64,000 nt of DNA. It comes from Haloferula luteola. GTDB taxonomy: Bacteria > Verrucomicrobiota > Verrucomicrobiia > Verrucomicrobiales > Akkermansiaceae. This document shows positions 9,138 to 17,737 of this stretch, piece by piece. Position numbers and translations under genes: made by a program. Where the stretch lies: assembly GCF_014201715.1 (NCBI RefSeq), contig NZ_JACHFD010000019.1, forward strand, positions 1 through 64,000, given 5' to 3'. The notes under the pieces were generated by a model. It was not told the DNA's origin. It made no database searches and saw only the letters and a program-made list of their open reading frames with translations. The stretch's first letter is position 1; each line of letters opens with the position of its first letter.

Positions 9138-9869
9138 TCATGGCGATGCCTCCCCCGCTTCCAACCATCGCTCGCGCAAACTTCCCGAACCCCTCACCGG
9201 CATGGCAGCCAGCTCTTCGCGACTGAGATCATAGGCCAGCTTGCCATCCTCCAGCACCACCAAACGATCGCAAAAACCCTCGGCCATCTCCAAAATCTGC
9301 GTCGAGAACACCACCGTCCCCCCGCTCGCCACTCGTTCCTCCGCCCAGTTCCGAAATGCCTGCAGACCTCGGGGATCCATTCCCGAGGCAAAGGGCTCAT
9401 CGAGCACCCACAACTCGGGCTCCACCACCACCTGTGCCGCCAAGGCCGCCTTGTAATGCTGACCGCGGCTCAGCTCTCCCATCGGATGCTCCGCAATCTC
9501 CCAAATCCCCAGTGCCTCCAACACCTCGAGCACTCGGTCCTCCAAGCCCGGTCGTTCCCCACCATAGCACCTCACCCACAAGGCAATGTGCTCAAGAATC
9601 GTCTGATTCTGGAAGGCCAGCGGAAAATCCGGCATCCAGGCAATCCGCCGAGCCAAGGCCAGATCCTCTTTGGAAAACGGCCGCCCATCGAAGGTGATCG
9701 TCCCCGAACTCGGTTTCAACAACCCCGCCAAACAATTCAACAAGGTCGTTTTGCCAGCCCCATTGAGACCGATCACCGACACCACTCCCGGCCCCAGACG
9801 CAAGTCGATTCCATCCAGCGCAAGAGTCCGGGAGAACCGCTTCACCACTTGCTTCAGCTCGATCTCCAC
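9138..9869 (-). CDS. ABC transporter ATP-binding protein
   Basis: A 243-residue ATPase, read from the GTG at 9869 (a TTG at 9905 would add an odd leader). The Walker A motif GLNGAGKTT is at residues 34-42. The signature is LSRGQ, Walker B is LWVLDEPF, and an H-loop-like region follows FSTQ. The sequence is closest to single-domain ATPases of ABC-2 exporters (CcmA/YadG type). It precedes its presumed permease by 16 bp and is divergent from the CsoR regulator. Confidence 0.9.
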   Translation of the reverse strand: MEIELKQVVKRFSRTLALDGIDLRLGPGVVSVIGLNGAGKTTLLNCLAGLLKPSSGTITFDGRPFSKEDLALARRIAWMPDFPLAFQNQTILEHIALWVRCYGGERPGLEDRVLEVLEALGIWEIAEHPMGELSRGQHYKAALAAQVVVEPELWVLDEPFASGMDPRGLQAFRNWAEERVASGGTVVFSTQILEMAEGFCDRLVVLEDGKLAYDLSREELAAMPVRGSGSLRERWLEAGEASP

Positions 9870-9925
9870 AATCCCCAGACTGCAAGCCTTTCCCCGCCCT
9901 GCCAAGCCTCCTCCAAAAATTCCTG

Positions 9926-9956
9926 TTGGACATTTCCATATACCCCCCCTACCTAT
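9926..9956 (+). promoter_or_regulatory. Promoter with a C-tract CsoR-type operator
   Basis: A -35-like TTGGAC (9926-9931) and a -10-like TACCTAT (9950-9956) are separated by 18 bases that contain ATATACCCCCCCTAC. A G/C run of six or seven flanked by AT-rich ends is the usual operator of CsoR/RcnR (DUF156) repressors. It lies just before the CsoR gene, so autoregulation of the sensor-permease operon is expected. This is inferred from the motif only. Confidence 0.7.
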
Positions 9957-9961
9957 TTCGC

Positions 9962-10237
9962 ATGCATCGCGATGACGCCCAGTCGAAGCCTCTGATCGGT
10001 CGTGTGAATCGCATCGTCGGCCAGCTCCAAGGAGTCGGTCGCATGATTCAGGAAAACCGCGAATGCCCGGAAGTCCTTCACACCATTTCTTCCATCCACT
10101 CCGCCTTGCGCGGGCTCGAAGCCAAGCTGCTCGAAGATCACGTCCGCCACTGCGTGACCGACGCCACCGAGGATGCCGAACGCCTTGAGCAACGTCTGGA
10201 AGAACTCATCCAACTCTACCGCCGTCGATTGTCATGA
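9962..10237 (+). CDS. CsoR/RcnR-family metal-sensing repressor
   Basis: A 91-residue all-helical DUF156 repressor starting at the ATG at 9962. It has the C-H-C metal ligand set: Cys35 (RECPEVL), His60 and Cys64 (DHVRHC). The C-H-C set is typical of Cu(I)-sensing CsoR, whereas RcnR (Ni/Co) and FrmR (formaldehyde) differ. Its stop codon overlaps the start of the next gene (ATGA), so the two form an operon. Binding of metal should release the repressor from the C-tract operator upstream and induce the permease. Confidence 0.9.
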   Translation: MHRDDAQSKPLIGRVNRIVGQLQGVGRMIQENRECPEVLHTISSIHSALRGLEAKLLEDHVRHCVTDATEDAERLEQRLEELIQLYRRRLS

Positions 10238-11502
10238 AATCCCACCCCTCTCCCTCCGATCCCTCTTCTTCGGAATGCCACTCCAAGCGGGACGCCAAGT
10301 CTCCGTGCTGCGGGGGCCACTCCGCGGAGCCCGCGTCTTGCGGTTGTGGGGGAGACCACCACGAAGAAACTTCTTCCGCCGCCCATTCCGCCTCGTCTTG
10401 TTGTGCAGGAAAGCACGAACACAGCGGCGAAACACACCCCCCTGCGGCAGCCTCCTGCTGCGGGGGGAGTGAAGGCGAAGCCTCCTGCTGCGGTGGAGGC
10501 GGACGCGTCGACTTCCTACTCTGGGGTTCGCTCATCGTAGTGGCTGTCGGCGTGATCGCCCACTTCATCGGCGGCGGGCCCGCAAAATGGCAAACCTTCG
10601 CCGACGGAACCTGGGAGCTGATGGCCAAATCTTGGTGGGGCATTCTCGTGGGGATTGCCGCCGTCGGAGTGCTGGGGCAGGTACCGAAGGAAGTGGTCGC
10701 CCGCCTCCTCGGACAAGGGGGCACCACCAGCGGAATCCTCCGCGCGACCTTTGCCGGCACCCTGCTCGACCTCTGCAACCATGGCATTCTCATGGTCGGC
10801 ATGCAGCTCTACCGCAAAGGAGCCTCGCTCGGTCAGGTCATCGCCTTCCTCGTTTCCAGTCCGTGGAACTCCCTCTCTCTCACCCTGATCCTCATCGGGC
10901 TCATCGGCTGGAAGTGGACCCTTTCCTTCATCGTCCTCTCGATGGTGATCGGAATCATCAGCGGCCGCGTCACCGACCTCCTCGTCAAGCGAGGCACCCT
11001 GCCGCAGAATCCCCACGCCATCGACATCCCCGAGCAATACCGTCTGCGCGACGGCCTCGCCGAAGTCTGGCGCAACATCCGGCCAGGAGATGGAAACCTC
11101 CGCCGCATGCTCAAGGCGGGCCTGAGCGAATCGCGGATGATTCTCCGCTGGATCTTCTTCGGCTTCGTCATGGCCGCTGCCATTCAAACCTTCGTCCCCG
11201 ACCACACCTTCCAGGAGTTTTTCGGACCCAGCCTGTTGGGACTTCTGCTTACCCTCATTGCCACCACCATCATTGAAGTCTGCTCCGAAGGCTCCAGCCC
11301 GATCGCGGCGGACCTGCTTCGTCGGGCCGGTGCCCCGGGCAATGCTTTCACCTTCCTGATGGCTGGCGCCGCCACGGACTACACCGAGATCATGGCACTT
11401 CGCGAAACCACTCGCTCGTGGAAAGCCACCCTCGCCCTGCCCCTCCTGACAACGCCTCAGGTGCTGTTGATTTCTTGGGTTCTGAACCACTTTAGCCGCT
11501 GA
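10234..11502 (+). CDS. SO_0444-type Cu/Zn efflux permease with Cys/His-rich leader
   Basis: A 422-residue membrane protein. The first 90 residues are a Cys/His-rich metal-binding tail with 11 cysteines in CC and CGC groups (PCCGG, SCGCGG, SCCAG, SCCGG twice) plus many histidines. Eight to ten transmembrane segments of the DUF318/ArsP permease superfamily follow, with LDLCNHG and VCSEGSSP motifs in the membrane. It overlaps the CsoR gene by 4 bp. Regulation by a C-H-C CsoR suggests copper or a similar soft metal as substrate. The family also includes zinc exporters, so the metal is inferred. Confidence 0.88.
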   Translation: MKSHPSPSDPSSSECHSKRDAKSPCCGGHSAEPASCGCGGDHHEETSSAAHSASSCCAGKHEHSGETHPPAAASCCGGSEGEASCCGGGGRVDFLLWGSLIVVAVGVIAHFIGGGPAKWQTFADGTWELMAKSWWGILVGIAAVGVLGQVPKEVVARLLGQGGTTSGILRATFAGTLLDLCNHGILMVGMQLYRKGASLGQVIAFLVSSPWNSLSLTLILIGLIGWKWTLSFIVLSMVIGIISGRVTDLLVKRGTLPQNPHAIDIPEQYRLRDGLAEVWRNIRPGDGNLRRMLKAGLSESRMILRWIFFGFVMAAAIQTFVPDHTFQEFFGPSLLGLLLTLIATTIIEVCSEGSSPIAADLLRRAGAPGNAFTFLMAGAATDYTEIMALRETTRSWKATLALPLLTTPQVLLISWVLNHFSR

Positions 11503-11560
11503 TTTCCCTGGCCTCGGATTTTGAGTTTTCGTCGTGACAGGGACCACTACCCTGCACGGC

Positions 11561-13111
11561 GTGAAATGCCTTCTCATCCTCTTGCTTTCGCTGGTTTCCG
11601 CTGGAGCCATTCCTCTGCGGAAACCCGATATGCTCGTCATCCTGGCCGATGACCTCGGCTGGTCGGACCTCGGCTGCTACGGAGGGGAGATCGAAACCCC
11701 CGTTCTCGACTCGCTCGCCGCCAAGGGAGTCCGCTTTCGTCAATTCTACAATGGAGCCCGCTGTTGTCCGTCCCGCGCAGCCCTCCTCACCGGCCTCTAT
11801 CCCCACCAAGCTGGAATGGGCGGCATGGTGGATTCCGGCGATGGCTCCCCTGGCCCGTATCAAGGCTATCTCAATGATCGCTGTGTCACCCTGGCCGAAG
11901 TCCTCAAACCCGTCGGCTACCGCACCCTCCTTGCCGGGAAATGGCACGTCGGAGAACAACGCCCGAACTGGCCGATCGATCGTGGATTCGATCACTCCTA
12001 CGGTCTCATTTCTGGGGCCATGAACTACTTCGACATCCGCAAGGGGAAGACCCCGAACACCCACCGCATCTTCGCTGAAGATGACCGAGAAATCCAGCCT
12101 GTGGCCCACCCGGACTATTATGTGACCGACGACTTTACCGACCACGCCCTGGCCATGCTCCGTGCCACTCCAGACCACCAGCCCTTCTTCCTCTACCTCG
12201 CCTACACTGCTCCCCACTGGCCCCTCCACGCTCCCGAGGCTCTCATCCAGAAATACCTTCCCCGCTATGCTCAGGGCTGGGACCCGATCCGCCAAGCCCG
12301 CCACCAGCGACTCCTCGATCTCGGGCTCCTGCCACCGAACACCCCCCTTCCTCCAGGCGAAGTCTCCTCTTGGAACGACCTCGAGGAATCCCAACGGAAA
12401 CAAATGAGCCGCAAGCTCGCCACCCACGCCGCCATGGTCGAGCGCATGGACCAAAACATCGGACGCGTCCTCGATGAACTGCACCGCAGCGGCCGCCTCG
12501 AAAACACCCTCATCCTATTTCTCTCCGACAATGGTGCCTCTGCGGAAGAAGGCCCCCTCGGCAAAAACTTCCGACCCGATCTCACCGGGCCGATCGGCTC
12601 CGTCGATTCCTACCAAAGCTTCGGACGCTCCGGTGCCGCGACCGCCAACACTCCACTGAGGAAATTCAAAAAGTTCACTGAGGAGGGTGGCTGCCGAACT
12701 CCACTGATCATCTCCTGGCCGCTCACCCTTCGTCATCAATCCGGTCATGGCACCGATGCCGTAGGCCACGTCATCGACATCATGCCCACCCTCTGTGAAG
12801 CCGCCGGAGCTTCCTATCCGAAGACCCTTCAGGGTCGACCCATCCAAGCACTGGAGGGCCAATCGCTGATTCCCATTCTCAAAGGGGAAGCTGGGACCGA
12901 TCGGCATCTCGGATGGGAGCACCTCGGACATGCCGCTTGGCGACAAGGAAGCCTCAAAGTGGTTCGCGACCAAGCCACTGCCCCTTGGGAACTTTACGAC
13001 CTCGCGAACGACCCCTTGGAGCTTCACAACCTCGCTCCCGAGCGGCCCGAAACCGTCAAAGACATGGACGCCGAGTGGACCGCTTGGGCGACCCGCATCG
13101 GCGTCCGTTGA
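11561..13111 (+). CDS. Secreted formylglycine-dependent sulfatase
   Basis: A type I sulfatase of about 516 residues, read from GTG 11561 (GTG 11534 would add nine residues). It has a signal peptide, then the calcium-site DD in ILADDLGWSDLG and the sulfatase signature CCPSRAALLTGLY near residue 68. The first Cys of C-x-P-S-R is converted to formylglycine and requires a sulfatase-modifying enzyme encoded elsewhere. Later hallmarks are GKWHVGE and FLSDNGAS. The protein likely desulfates sulfated polysaccharides or glycans in the periplasm. Substrate class cannot be read from the sequence. It is convergent with the YXWGXW gene. Confidence 0.92.
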   Translation: MKCLLILLLSLVSAGAIPLRKPDMLVILADDLGWSDLGCYGGEIETPVLDSLAAKGVRFRQFYNGARCCPSRAALLTGLYPHQAGMGGMVDSGDGSPGPYQGYLNDRCVTLAEVLKPVGYRTLLAGKWHVGEQRPNWPIDRGFDHSYGLISGAMNYFDIRKGKTPNTHRIFAEDDREIQPVAHPDYYVTDDFTDHALAMLRATPDHQPFFLYLAYTAPHWPLHAPEALIQKYLPRYAQGWDPIRQARHQRLLDLGLLPPNTPLPPGEVSSWNDLEESQRKQMSRKLATHAAMVERMDQNIGRVLDELHRSGRLENTLILFLSDNGASAEEGPLGKNFRPDLTGPIGSVDSYQSFGRSGAATANTPLRKFKKFTEEGGCRTPLIISWPLTLRHQSGHGTDAVGHVIDIMPTLCEAAGASYPKTLQGRPIQALEGQSLIPILKGEAGTDRHLGWEHLGHAAWRQGSLKVVRDQATAPWELYDLANDPLELHNLAPERPETVKDMDAEWTAWATRIGVR

Positions 13112-13124
13112 GATTTCAGCGGTT

Positions 13125-15083
13125 TCAGCGATCCTTGCCGCGATCTTTACGCGGCTGCTGAGGAACCATCTTACGTTGCTGCTGAGGGCGCTGAGGAGCC
13201 GCCTTGCGCTGCTGCTGAGGGCGCTGGGGAGCGGCCTTGCGCTGCTGCTGAGGGCGCTGGGGAGCGACCTTACGTTGCTGCTGCGGTTGCTGAGGAGACG
13301 CCTTGCGTTGCTGCTGAGGGCGCTGGGGAGCCGCCTTGCGTTGCTGCTGAGGGCGCTGGGGAGACGCCTTGCGCTGCTGCTGAGGGCGCTGGGGAGCGAC
13401 CTTACGTTGCTGCTGCGGTTGCTGAGGAGCGGCTTTGCGCTGCTGCTGCGGTTGCTGAGGAGCCGCCTTGCGTTGCTGCTGAGGGCGCTGGGGAGCCGCC
13501 TTGCGCTGCTGCGGTTGCTGGGGAGCCGCCTTGCGCTGCTGCGGTTGCTGAGGAGCCGCCTTGCGCTGCTGCGGTTGCTGAGGAGCCGCCTTGCGCTGCT
13601 GCGGTTGCTGAGGAGCCGCCTTGCGTTGCTGCTGAGGGCGCTGGGGAGCCGCCTTGCGCTGCTGCTGCGGTTGCTGAGGAGCCGCCTTACGGTCCTGAGC
13701 CTTCCTTTCCCCCGGACGATTCTGCTTAGGCATTGCGGCAGGAGGGCGGTTCTGAGCTCGCGAGGCGTTAGGAGCCGCAGGACGAGGACGCGCAGGAAGC
13801 CCACCCTGTCCCATCCGCTGACGGCTGGCCACAGGAGATGCCTTCATCCGTCCATCATGACTCACCTTCCCCGCAGCGGAAGGTTTCGACCTTTCCATCT
13901 CCCGACGCATGGAAGTGAACTGTTGGAACTGGGCGCGTTCAGACACGATTCGAGACTTGCGATCCGACTCCAAAGGCCGGAACCGAGCAGGACCTGAGCT
14001 GGACCGAGTCGCCGCTTCGAAAGTCGAAGCAAACAAGCGTTGACGATCATAAGGCTTCTCCAAGCACATTTGGGTCAAACCCTTCATCACCGACCAAGTG
14101 TGGGGAGGACGATAGCGATCATTCTTCCGGTAGAAATCGTATTCCTGAGCCCGCATGCGCGCCCAATGACGATCCCCACGATGTTGCCAGCTCTGGTAAG
14201 CAAAAATCGGATCATACCCGCCGTGGCGCTGATGCCATTGGAAATTCGCATAGTACCCGGCATCCCGATAACGGGGAGCATAGTAGTCACCAAAATAATA
14301 GTGATGAAGTCTCGGCCGCACGAACAAGTGTGCCGAAACCACGCCCAAATCGATCACCACCTGCGGCGTGTAGTGGTAGCCAGGACGATTCCACACCGAG
14401 TGCCGGAACGATACCGGAGCAAACAGCACCCCACGCCGGGTGATCCCGTAATCCCAATAACCATTCACGTAAACAAACCCTCGCGGCGTCCACACATAAC
14501 GGGCCGGAACCCAAGTCCAACCGCTGCGAGGCTCGATCCAGTAACCCGGACGCCACGCATAGCGGCTTTCCGACCAACGCCAGTTTCCAGGCACCCAGAC
14601 ATGGCTCTGACTCGGGGCAGCTACATTCGGCCCCACCTCCAATGTCGTCGGAGGCGCCGTAGAAACATAGGTCACCTCCTCGGTTTCCACATCTCCCCAG
14701 TAACCGGAAATCCACTGGTACCCCGAGTCGACCGAGTTCCAATACCCAGGAACCCATTGGCGACCGGGAGGCACATCCCGCCACACACCACTGATCCACA
14801 GGTAGTCATTTTGCTCATCATCCCAGCCCCAATAGCCAGGAATCCAAGCCACATTGTCCCCCTCCGGACGCTGGTCCGGTGGCAACTCATCAATCCACTC
14901 TGGCGGGGACGAGGCCACCACCAGACCGGGCTCCGGTTCGAAAGACACCGCTTCCGCAAAAGCTTCATGCATCGGCCCGCGGGTCAGCACCTCAACATCC
15001 TCTTGGGCGGCGGCCCAACCGAATGAGGCAACGACCACCAGCACCAACAGACGCATCGAGTTCAGGTTTGGTTTCGTTTTCAT
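13125..15083 (-). CDS. YXWGXW-repeat protein with low-complexity Gln/Pro/Arg tail
   Basis: A 652-residue secreted protein. After the signal peptide (about 1-26) come several WIPGYW, YLWISGVW, WVPGYW, WISGYW and WRPGYW repeats (about residues 80-230), the YXWGXW pattern of bacterial surface or periplasmic proteins. A middle part rich in Tyr/Arg/His follows. From about residue 460 the chain becomes a basic Gln/Pro/Arg/Lys tail, ending with 17 units of RKAAPQxPQQ(Q). The tail may be disordered and bind polyanions. It is not a recognised enzyme. Convergent neighbour: sulfatase. Confidence 0.85.
   Translation of the reverse strand: MKTKPNLNSMRLLVLVVVASFGWAAAQEDVEVLTRGPMHEAFAEAVSFEPEPGLVVASSPPEWIDELPPDQRPEGDNVAWIPGYWGWDDEQNDYLWISGVWRDVPPGRQWVPGYWNSVDSGYQWISGYWGDVETEEVTYVSTAPPTTLEVGPNVAAPSQSHVWVPGNWRWSESRYAWRPGYWIEPRSGWTWVPARYVWTPRGFVYVNGYWDYGITRRGVLFAPVSFRHSVWNRPGYHYTPQVVIDLGVVSAHLFVRPRLHHYYFGDYYAPRYRDAGYYANFQWHQRHGGYDPIFAYQSWQHRGDRHWARMRAQEYDFYRKNDRYRPPHTWSVMKGLTQMCLEKPYDRQRLFASTFEAATRSSSGPARFRPLESDRKSRIVSERAQFQQFTSMRREMERSKPSAAGKVSHDGRMKASPVASRQRMGQGGLPARPRPAAPNASRAQNRPPAAMPKQNRPGERKAQDRKAAPQQPQQQRKAAPQRPQQQRKAAPQQPQQRKAAPQQPQQRKAAPQQPQQRKAAPQQPQQRKAAPQRPQQQRKAAPQQPQQQRKAAPQQPQQQRKVAPQRPQQQRKASPQRPQQQRKAAPQRPQQQRKASPQQPQQQRKVAPQRPQQQRKAAPQRPQQQRKAAPQRPQQQRKMVPQQPRKDRGKDR
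13151..13691 (-). repeat. Coding 30/33-bp tandem repeat in the YXWGXW gene
   Basis: Seventeen tandem units encode RKAAPQQPQQ(Q), with variants QR/QQ at position 7, V or S at position 3 or 4, and a degenerate last unit (RKMVPQQP). Four consecutive units are 10 codons (30 bp) and the rest are 11 codons (33 bp), so unit length changes by a Gln codon. The 13176-13691 block is 516 bp. Variation in copy number by slippage is likely. Confidence 0.9.
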
Positions 15084-15341
15084 GGGTCAGAATCAAAGAA
15101 AGGTTCTGGCAGGAGAGACGGCTCTCCGGCGGAGCGCATTCGATCGCATCCCCCGGACCAGCCCGTCCTCAACGAGCTAACCCATTGATTTCTGAATCTT
15201 CAAAACGCCCAAAGAAAACCTCTTCCGATCGGTCCATCTCCCCATTCTGCACCTGATGCATGCAAAACGCACCCCGATCGGAAAGCGCGAGTCGCAGACT
15301 TGCCAGTCCCTCTTCAGAGGGGAAAGGTCGTCGCCTGCGCC
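15084..15341. promoter_or_regulatory. Divergent region between the YXWGXW gene and marC-like gene
   Basis: This 258-bp stretch lies between two genes that start in opposite directions. It contains a 6-bp stem (GGAGAG at 15112 and CTCTCC at 15122) and two copies of the palindrome CCGATCGG (about 15225-15232 and 15274-15281). The latter are flanked so that TTCCGATCGG and CCGATCGGAA form a 10-bp inverted pair 41 bases apart. These could be a repressor pair site. No ORF is convincing. Confidence 0.35.
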
Positions 15342-16007
15342 ATGGATAAAACCCCCATCCTCCACTTCGCGGCGGCACTGTTCGCCATCATGAATCCCCT
15401 CGGGAACCTGCCGGTCTACATTCAGGCCACTACTGGAGAACGACCCGCTGCCCAGCGATATGTGGCCCTTTTCCTTGCCGCCTTCATCCTCGTCATGCTC
15501 TGGGTCTTCTTCTGGTTCGGAAATAGCATCCTCGATTTCTTCGGCGTCTCCCTCTCGGCCTTTCGCATTGCTGGCGGCATCCTTCTGCTCCTCAGTGGCA
15601 TCGGCATGGTCCGCGGCCAGGAAGGCAAGAAGGTCGGGCAAATGGCCGACCAAGTCGGCGAGCAATCCGAATTGGAAGAGGCCGAACACCGCTTTCGCAA
15701 CCTCCTCATTCCCGTTGGAGTACCACTCTTCGTGGGTCCGGGATCGATCAGCACCGTCATCCTTTTCGCCGGTCAGGCCGGGTCCTGGGGCGAGCGCATC
15801 GCCATGTCCGCGGTCATCGCCGGCATGGCGGTCGCCGTCTGGCTGCTCCTACTGGTCAGCGAGCGCATCGGACGCCTGCTCGGCCCGATGGGCCTCGACA
15901 TTGCCACCCGCCTGATGGGCCTCATCCTCGCCGCCATTGGCGTCCAGTTCATGCTTAGCGGACTGGGGGAAGTCACCTTGAACTGGATCGATCCAGCCAA
16001 ACTCTAG
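15342..16007 (+). CDS. MarC family integral membrane protein
   Basis: A 221-residue protein starting at ATG 15342. It has six hydrophobic segments, the MNPLGNLPVY motif near the first membrane helix, and the GVPLFVGPGSIST segment typical of MarC/UPF0056 proteins. The family was once linked to multiple antibiotic resistance, but its function is unsettled, and a transporter role for small metabolites has been proposed. Upstream in-frame starts from 15300 add a leader not found in the family. Confidence 0.9.
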   Translation: MDKTPILHFAAALFAIMNPLGNLPVYIQATTGERPAAQRYVALFLAAFILVMLWVFFWFGNSILDFFGVSLSAFRIAGGILLLLSGIGMVRGQEGKKVGQMADQVGEQSELEEAEHRFRNLLIPVGVPLFVGPGSISTVILFAGQAGSWGERIAMSAVIAGMAVAVWLLLLVSERIGRLLGPMGLDIATRLMGLILAAIGVQFMLSGLGEVTLNWIDPAKL

Positions 16008-16101
16008 TGATGGCTCATGGCCCTGGAGCATGCTTTTCCTGCATGCTCAGCAGCCCGCGCCGGCATTGGCCGAAATCCCCGTCATCCGGCAGGATTCGGG
16101 C

Positions 16102-16593
16102 ATGCAGCGCTCTCCCATCGACCCCCGGGTCCAGGTTGGCCACGTCCACCTCAAGGTCAGCGACCTCGACCGTGCCATTGCCTTCTACCAAGACGTTCTT
16201 GGATTTGAGGTGACCCAGCGCTGGGGCTCGTCTGCCGCCTTCCTCTCCGCAGGAAGCTACCACCACCACATCGGCCTCAATACCTGGCAAAGCCGCGGCG
16301 GGTCTCCGCCGCCAGCAGGTCACACCGGGCTGTTCCACGCCGCCTTTCTTTACCCCGATCGGCCATCCCTGGGGAATGCCCTGAAGCGACTCACCCAAGC
16401 CGGAATCCCCCTTGAAGGCGCCTCCGACCACGGCGTCAGCGAGGCCCTCTACCTCACCGATCCCGATGGCAACGGCCTCGAGCTCTACCGCGATCGAGCA
16501 CCCGAGGAATGGCCGCGCCTCGCCGATGGTCGCCTCGCCATGCACAGCCATCCCCTCGACCTCCAGGCCCTTCTCTCCGAAGCCGCGGCCTAA
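16102..16593 (+). CDS. VOC-family dioxygenase-like protein
   Basis: A 163-residue protein starting at ATG 16102 (an upstream ATG at 16030 exists). It has the beta-alpha-beta-beta-beta pattern of the vicinal oxygen chelate superfamily: VGHVHLKVSDLDRAIAFYQDVLGF at the N-terminus, then a second half ending in LYLTDPDGNGLELYRD. The likely metal ligands are His in GHVHLK, His in LFHAAF and Glu in LELY. It resembles catechol 2,3-dioxygenase (CatE) type VOC proteins. The gene is isolated and convergent with the thioesterase, so the substrate is unknown. Confidence 0.85.
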   Translation: MQRSPIDPRVQVGHVHLKVSDLDRAIAFYQDVLGFEVTQRWGSSAAFLSAGSYHHHIGLNTWQSRGGSPPPAGHTGLFHAAFLYPDRPSLGNALKRLTQAGIPLEGASDHGVSEALYLTDPDGNGLELYRDRAPEEWPRLADGRLAMHSHPLDLQALLSEAAA

Positions 16594-16597
16594 GCGA

Positions 16598-17017
16598 TCA
16601 CAGGGAATATTGTTCCACAATGTCCTCTGGAAGCGTCACCGGCCGCCCCGAATCCCGGGAAACCAACTGGTAATCAAAGTAGCCTTCCGCACAGAGCCGC
16701 CCATCGACTTCCCGATGTATCTCAAAGTCCACCCGAACCCCGCGACGGCCAATATTCCCAATCCGGGTTTCAACCGTCATCCACTGACCCATCGCCAAGG
16801 GACGCAGATGCTCGATGTGCGCCGTCCGCACAAACCAACTCAGTCCCCGCTCCAGAAACTGCCCCATGGACATCCCGTAGCAACGCTCCATCTGGTCGAA
16901 CCGTGCCGCCAACACATAGTCGAGATACCGACTATGATGCACATGAGCATTCAGGTCGATGTCGTCCGGACGCACCTGCAGCCGTGTCGTGAAAATGCTG
17001 AATCCGTTGTCGTCCAT
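16598..17017 (-). CDS. 4HBT-fold acyl-CoA thioesterase (YbgC-like)
   Basis: A 139-residue hotdog protein starting at ATG 17017. The segment VRPDDIDLNAHVHHSRYLDYVLAARFD is the YbgC/4-hydroxybenzoyl-CoA thioesterase signature; the aspartate in DDIDLNAH is the usual catalytic carboxylate. It hydrolyses acyl-CoA thioesters in the cytoplasm. It lies 57 bp downstream of the TetR gene on the same strand, so the two may be co-transcribed. Confidence 0.85.
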   Translation of the reverse strand: MDDNGFSIFTTRLQVRPDDIDLNAHVHHSRYLDYVLAARFDQMERCYGMSMGQFLERGLSWFVRTAHIEHLRPLAMGQWMTVETRIGNIGRRGVRVDFEIHREVDGRLCAEGYFDYQLVSRDSGRPVTLPEDIVEQYSL

Positions 17018-17074
17018 CGCGGGCCGGCGGATCCTTGCATGACGGAACCGGAAAACCAACCGCCAGCTCGCGTC

Positions 17075-17638
17075 TCAATCCAAATACAGAGTCCCGGCCA
17101 CCAACGGCAGCACCGATCCCGCCAACTCCTCGGCTGGAATCGACTGCTCTCGGCTCCATTCTTGAACGGTCCCGCACACCGCCCAGCTGACCGCCGTCGC
17201 ACGCAACTCAGCGTCCGCACACGAGGTCGCTTTGTCCCCCTTTTTCAGCCCCTCAATCAAATACTCCCGCAGGATTCCTCGCACCGTCGCTTCCACAATC
17301 GGCGCAAAAGGGCCCCGATGTTCACGGCATCCCATCCCTCCAAAAAAGTCGCACACGGCCAAGATCAGGACCCGCACCGCCCCCAAGCAGCCTGCTCCCG
17401 CCCCCGCCATCCGAGCCTCGAAATGGGCCTGGAACTTGTCCCCGATCATCGCCTCCAAAAGCGCGAACTTGTCCTTGAAGTGCAAGTAGATCGTCCCTCG
17501 GTTCAACGTGGATCGCTCAGCCAAATCCTGCATCGAAATCGCATCGAACTCCTTCTCCGCCAATAGATCCTCCAAGGCTTGAAAAAGCATCCGACGGGTC
17601 CGTTTCACCCGGGGATCCAGCTCGTCCATCGCAACCAT
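17075..17638 (-). CDS. TetR/AcrR-family repressor
   Basis: Starts at ATG 17638 (17629 is an alternative) and encodes about 187 residues. The N-terminal helix-turn-helix reads ISMQDLAERSTLNRGTIYLHFKDKFALL, the standard TetR DNA-binding domain. The C-terminal ligand domain is cysteine-containing and not assignable. It is divergent from an azoreductase gene with a 155-bp intergenic region that contains a clear palindrome, so it most likely controls that gene, itself and perhaps the thioesterase. Confidence 0.88.
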   Translation of the reverse strand: MVAMDELDPRVKRTRRMLFQALEDLLAEKEFDAISMQDLAERSTLNRGTIYLHFKDKFALLEAMIGDKFQAHFEARMAGAGAGCLGAVRVLILAVCDFFGGMGCREHRGPFAPIVEATVRGILREYLIEGLKKGDKATSCADAELRATAVSWAVCGTVQEWSREQSIPAEELAGSVLPLVAGTLYLD

Positions 17639-17737
17639 GCCCACGAAACTACCCCGATCTGCCACAAACACAACAAAAGTCCACAAATCAACACTTGTCG
17701 CTTTTCCACTTGCCAAACCTTTCCTGCCGCATTATTC

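Noticed and set aside
13151-13691. Regular short repeats that could resemble a CRISPR array
   Set aside because: Units are directly adjacent with no spacers, lie within an open reading frame, and encode a peptide repeat.
12930-13997. Long Leu/Arg-rich open frame on the plus strand over the repeat region (and a similar one at 12515-13804 minus)
   Set aside because: These are other frames of the Gln/Pro/Arg tandem repeat in the YXWGXW gene. Their periodicity follows the 30/33-bp units.
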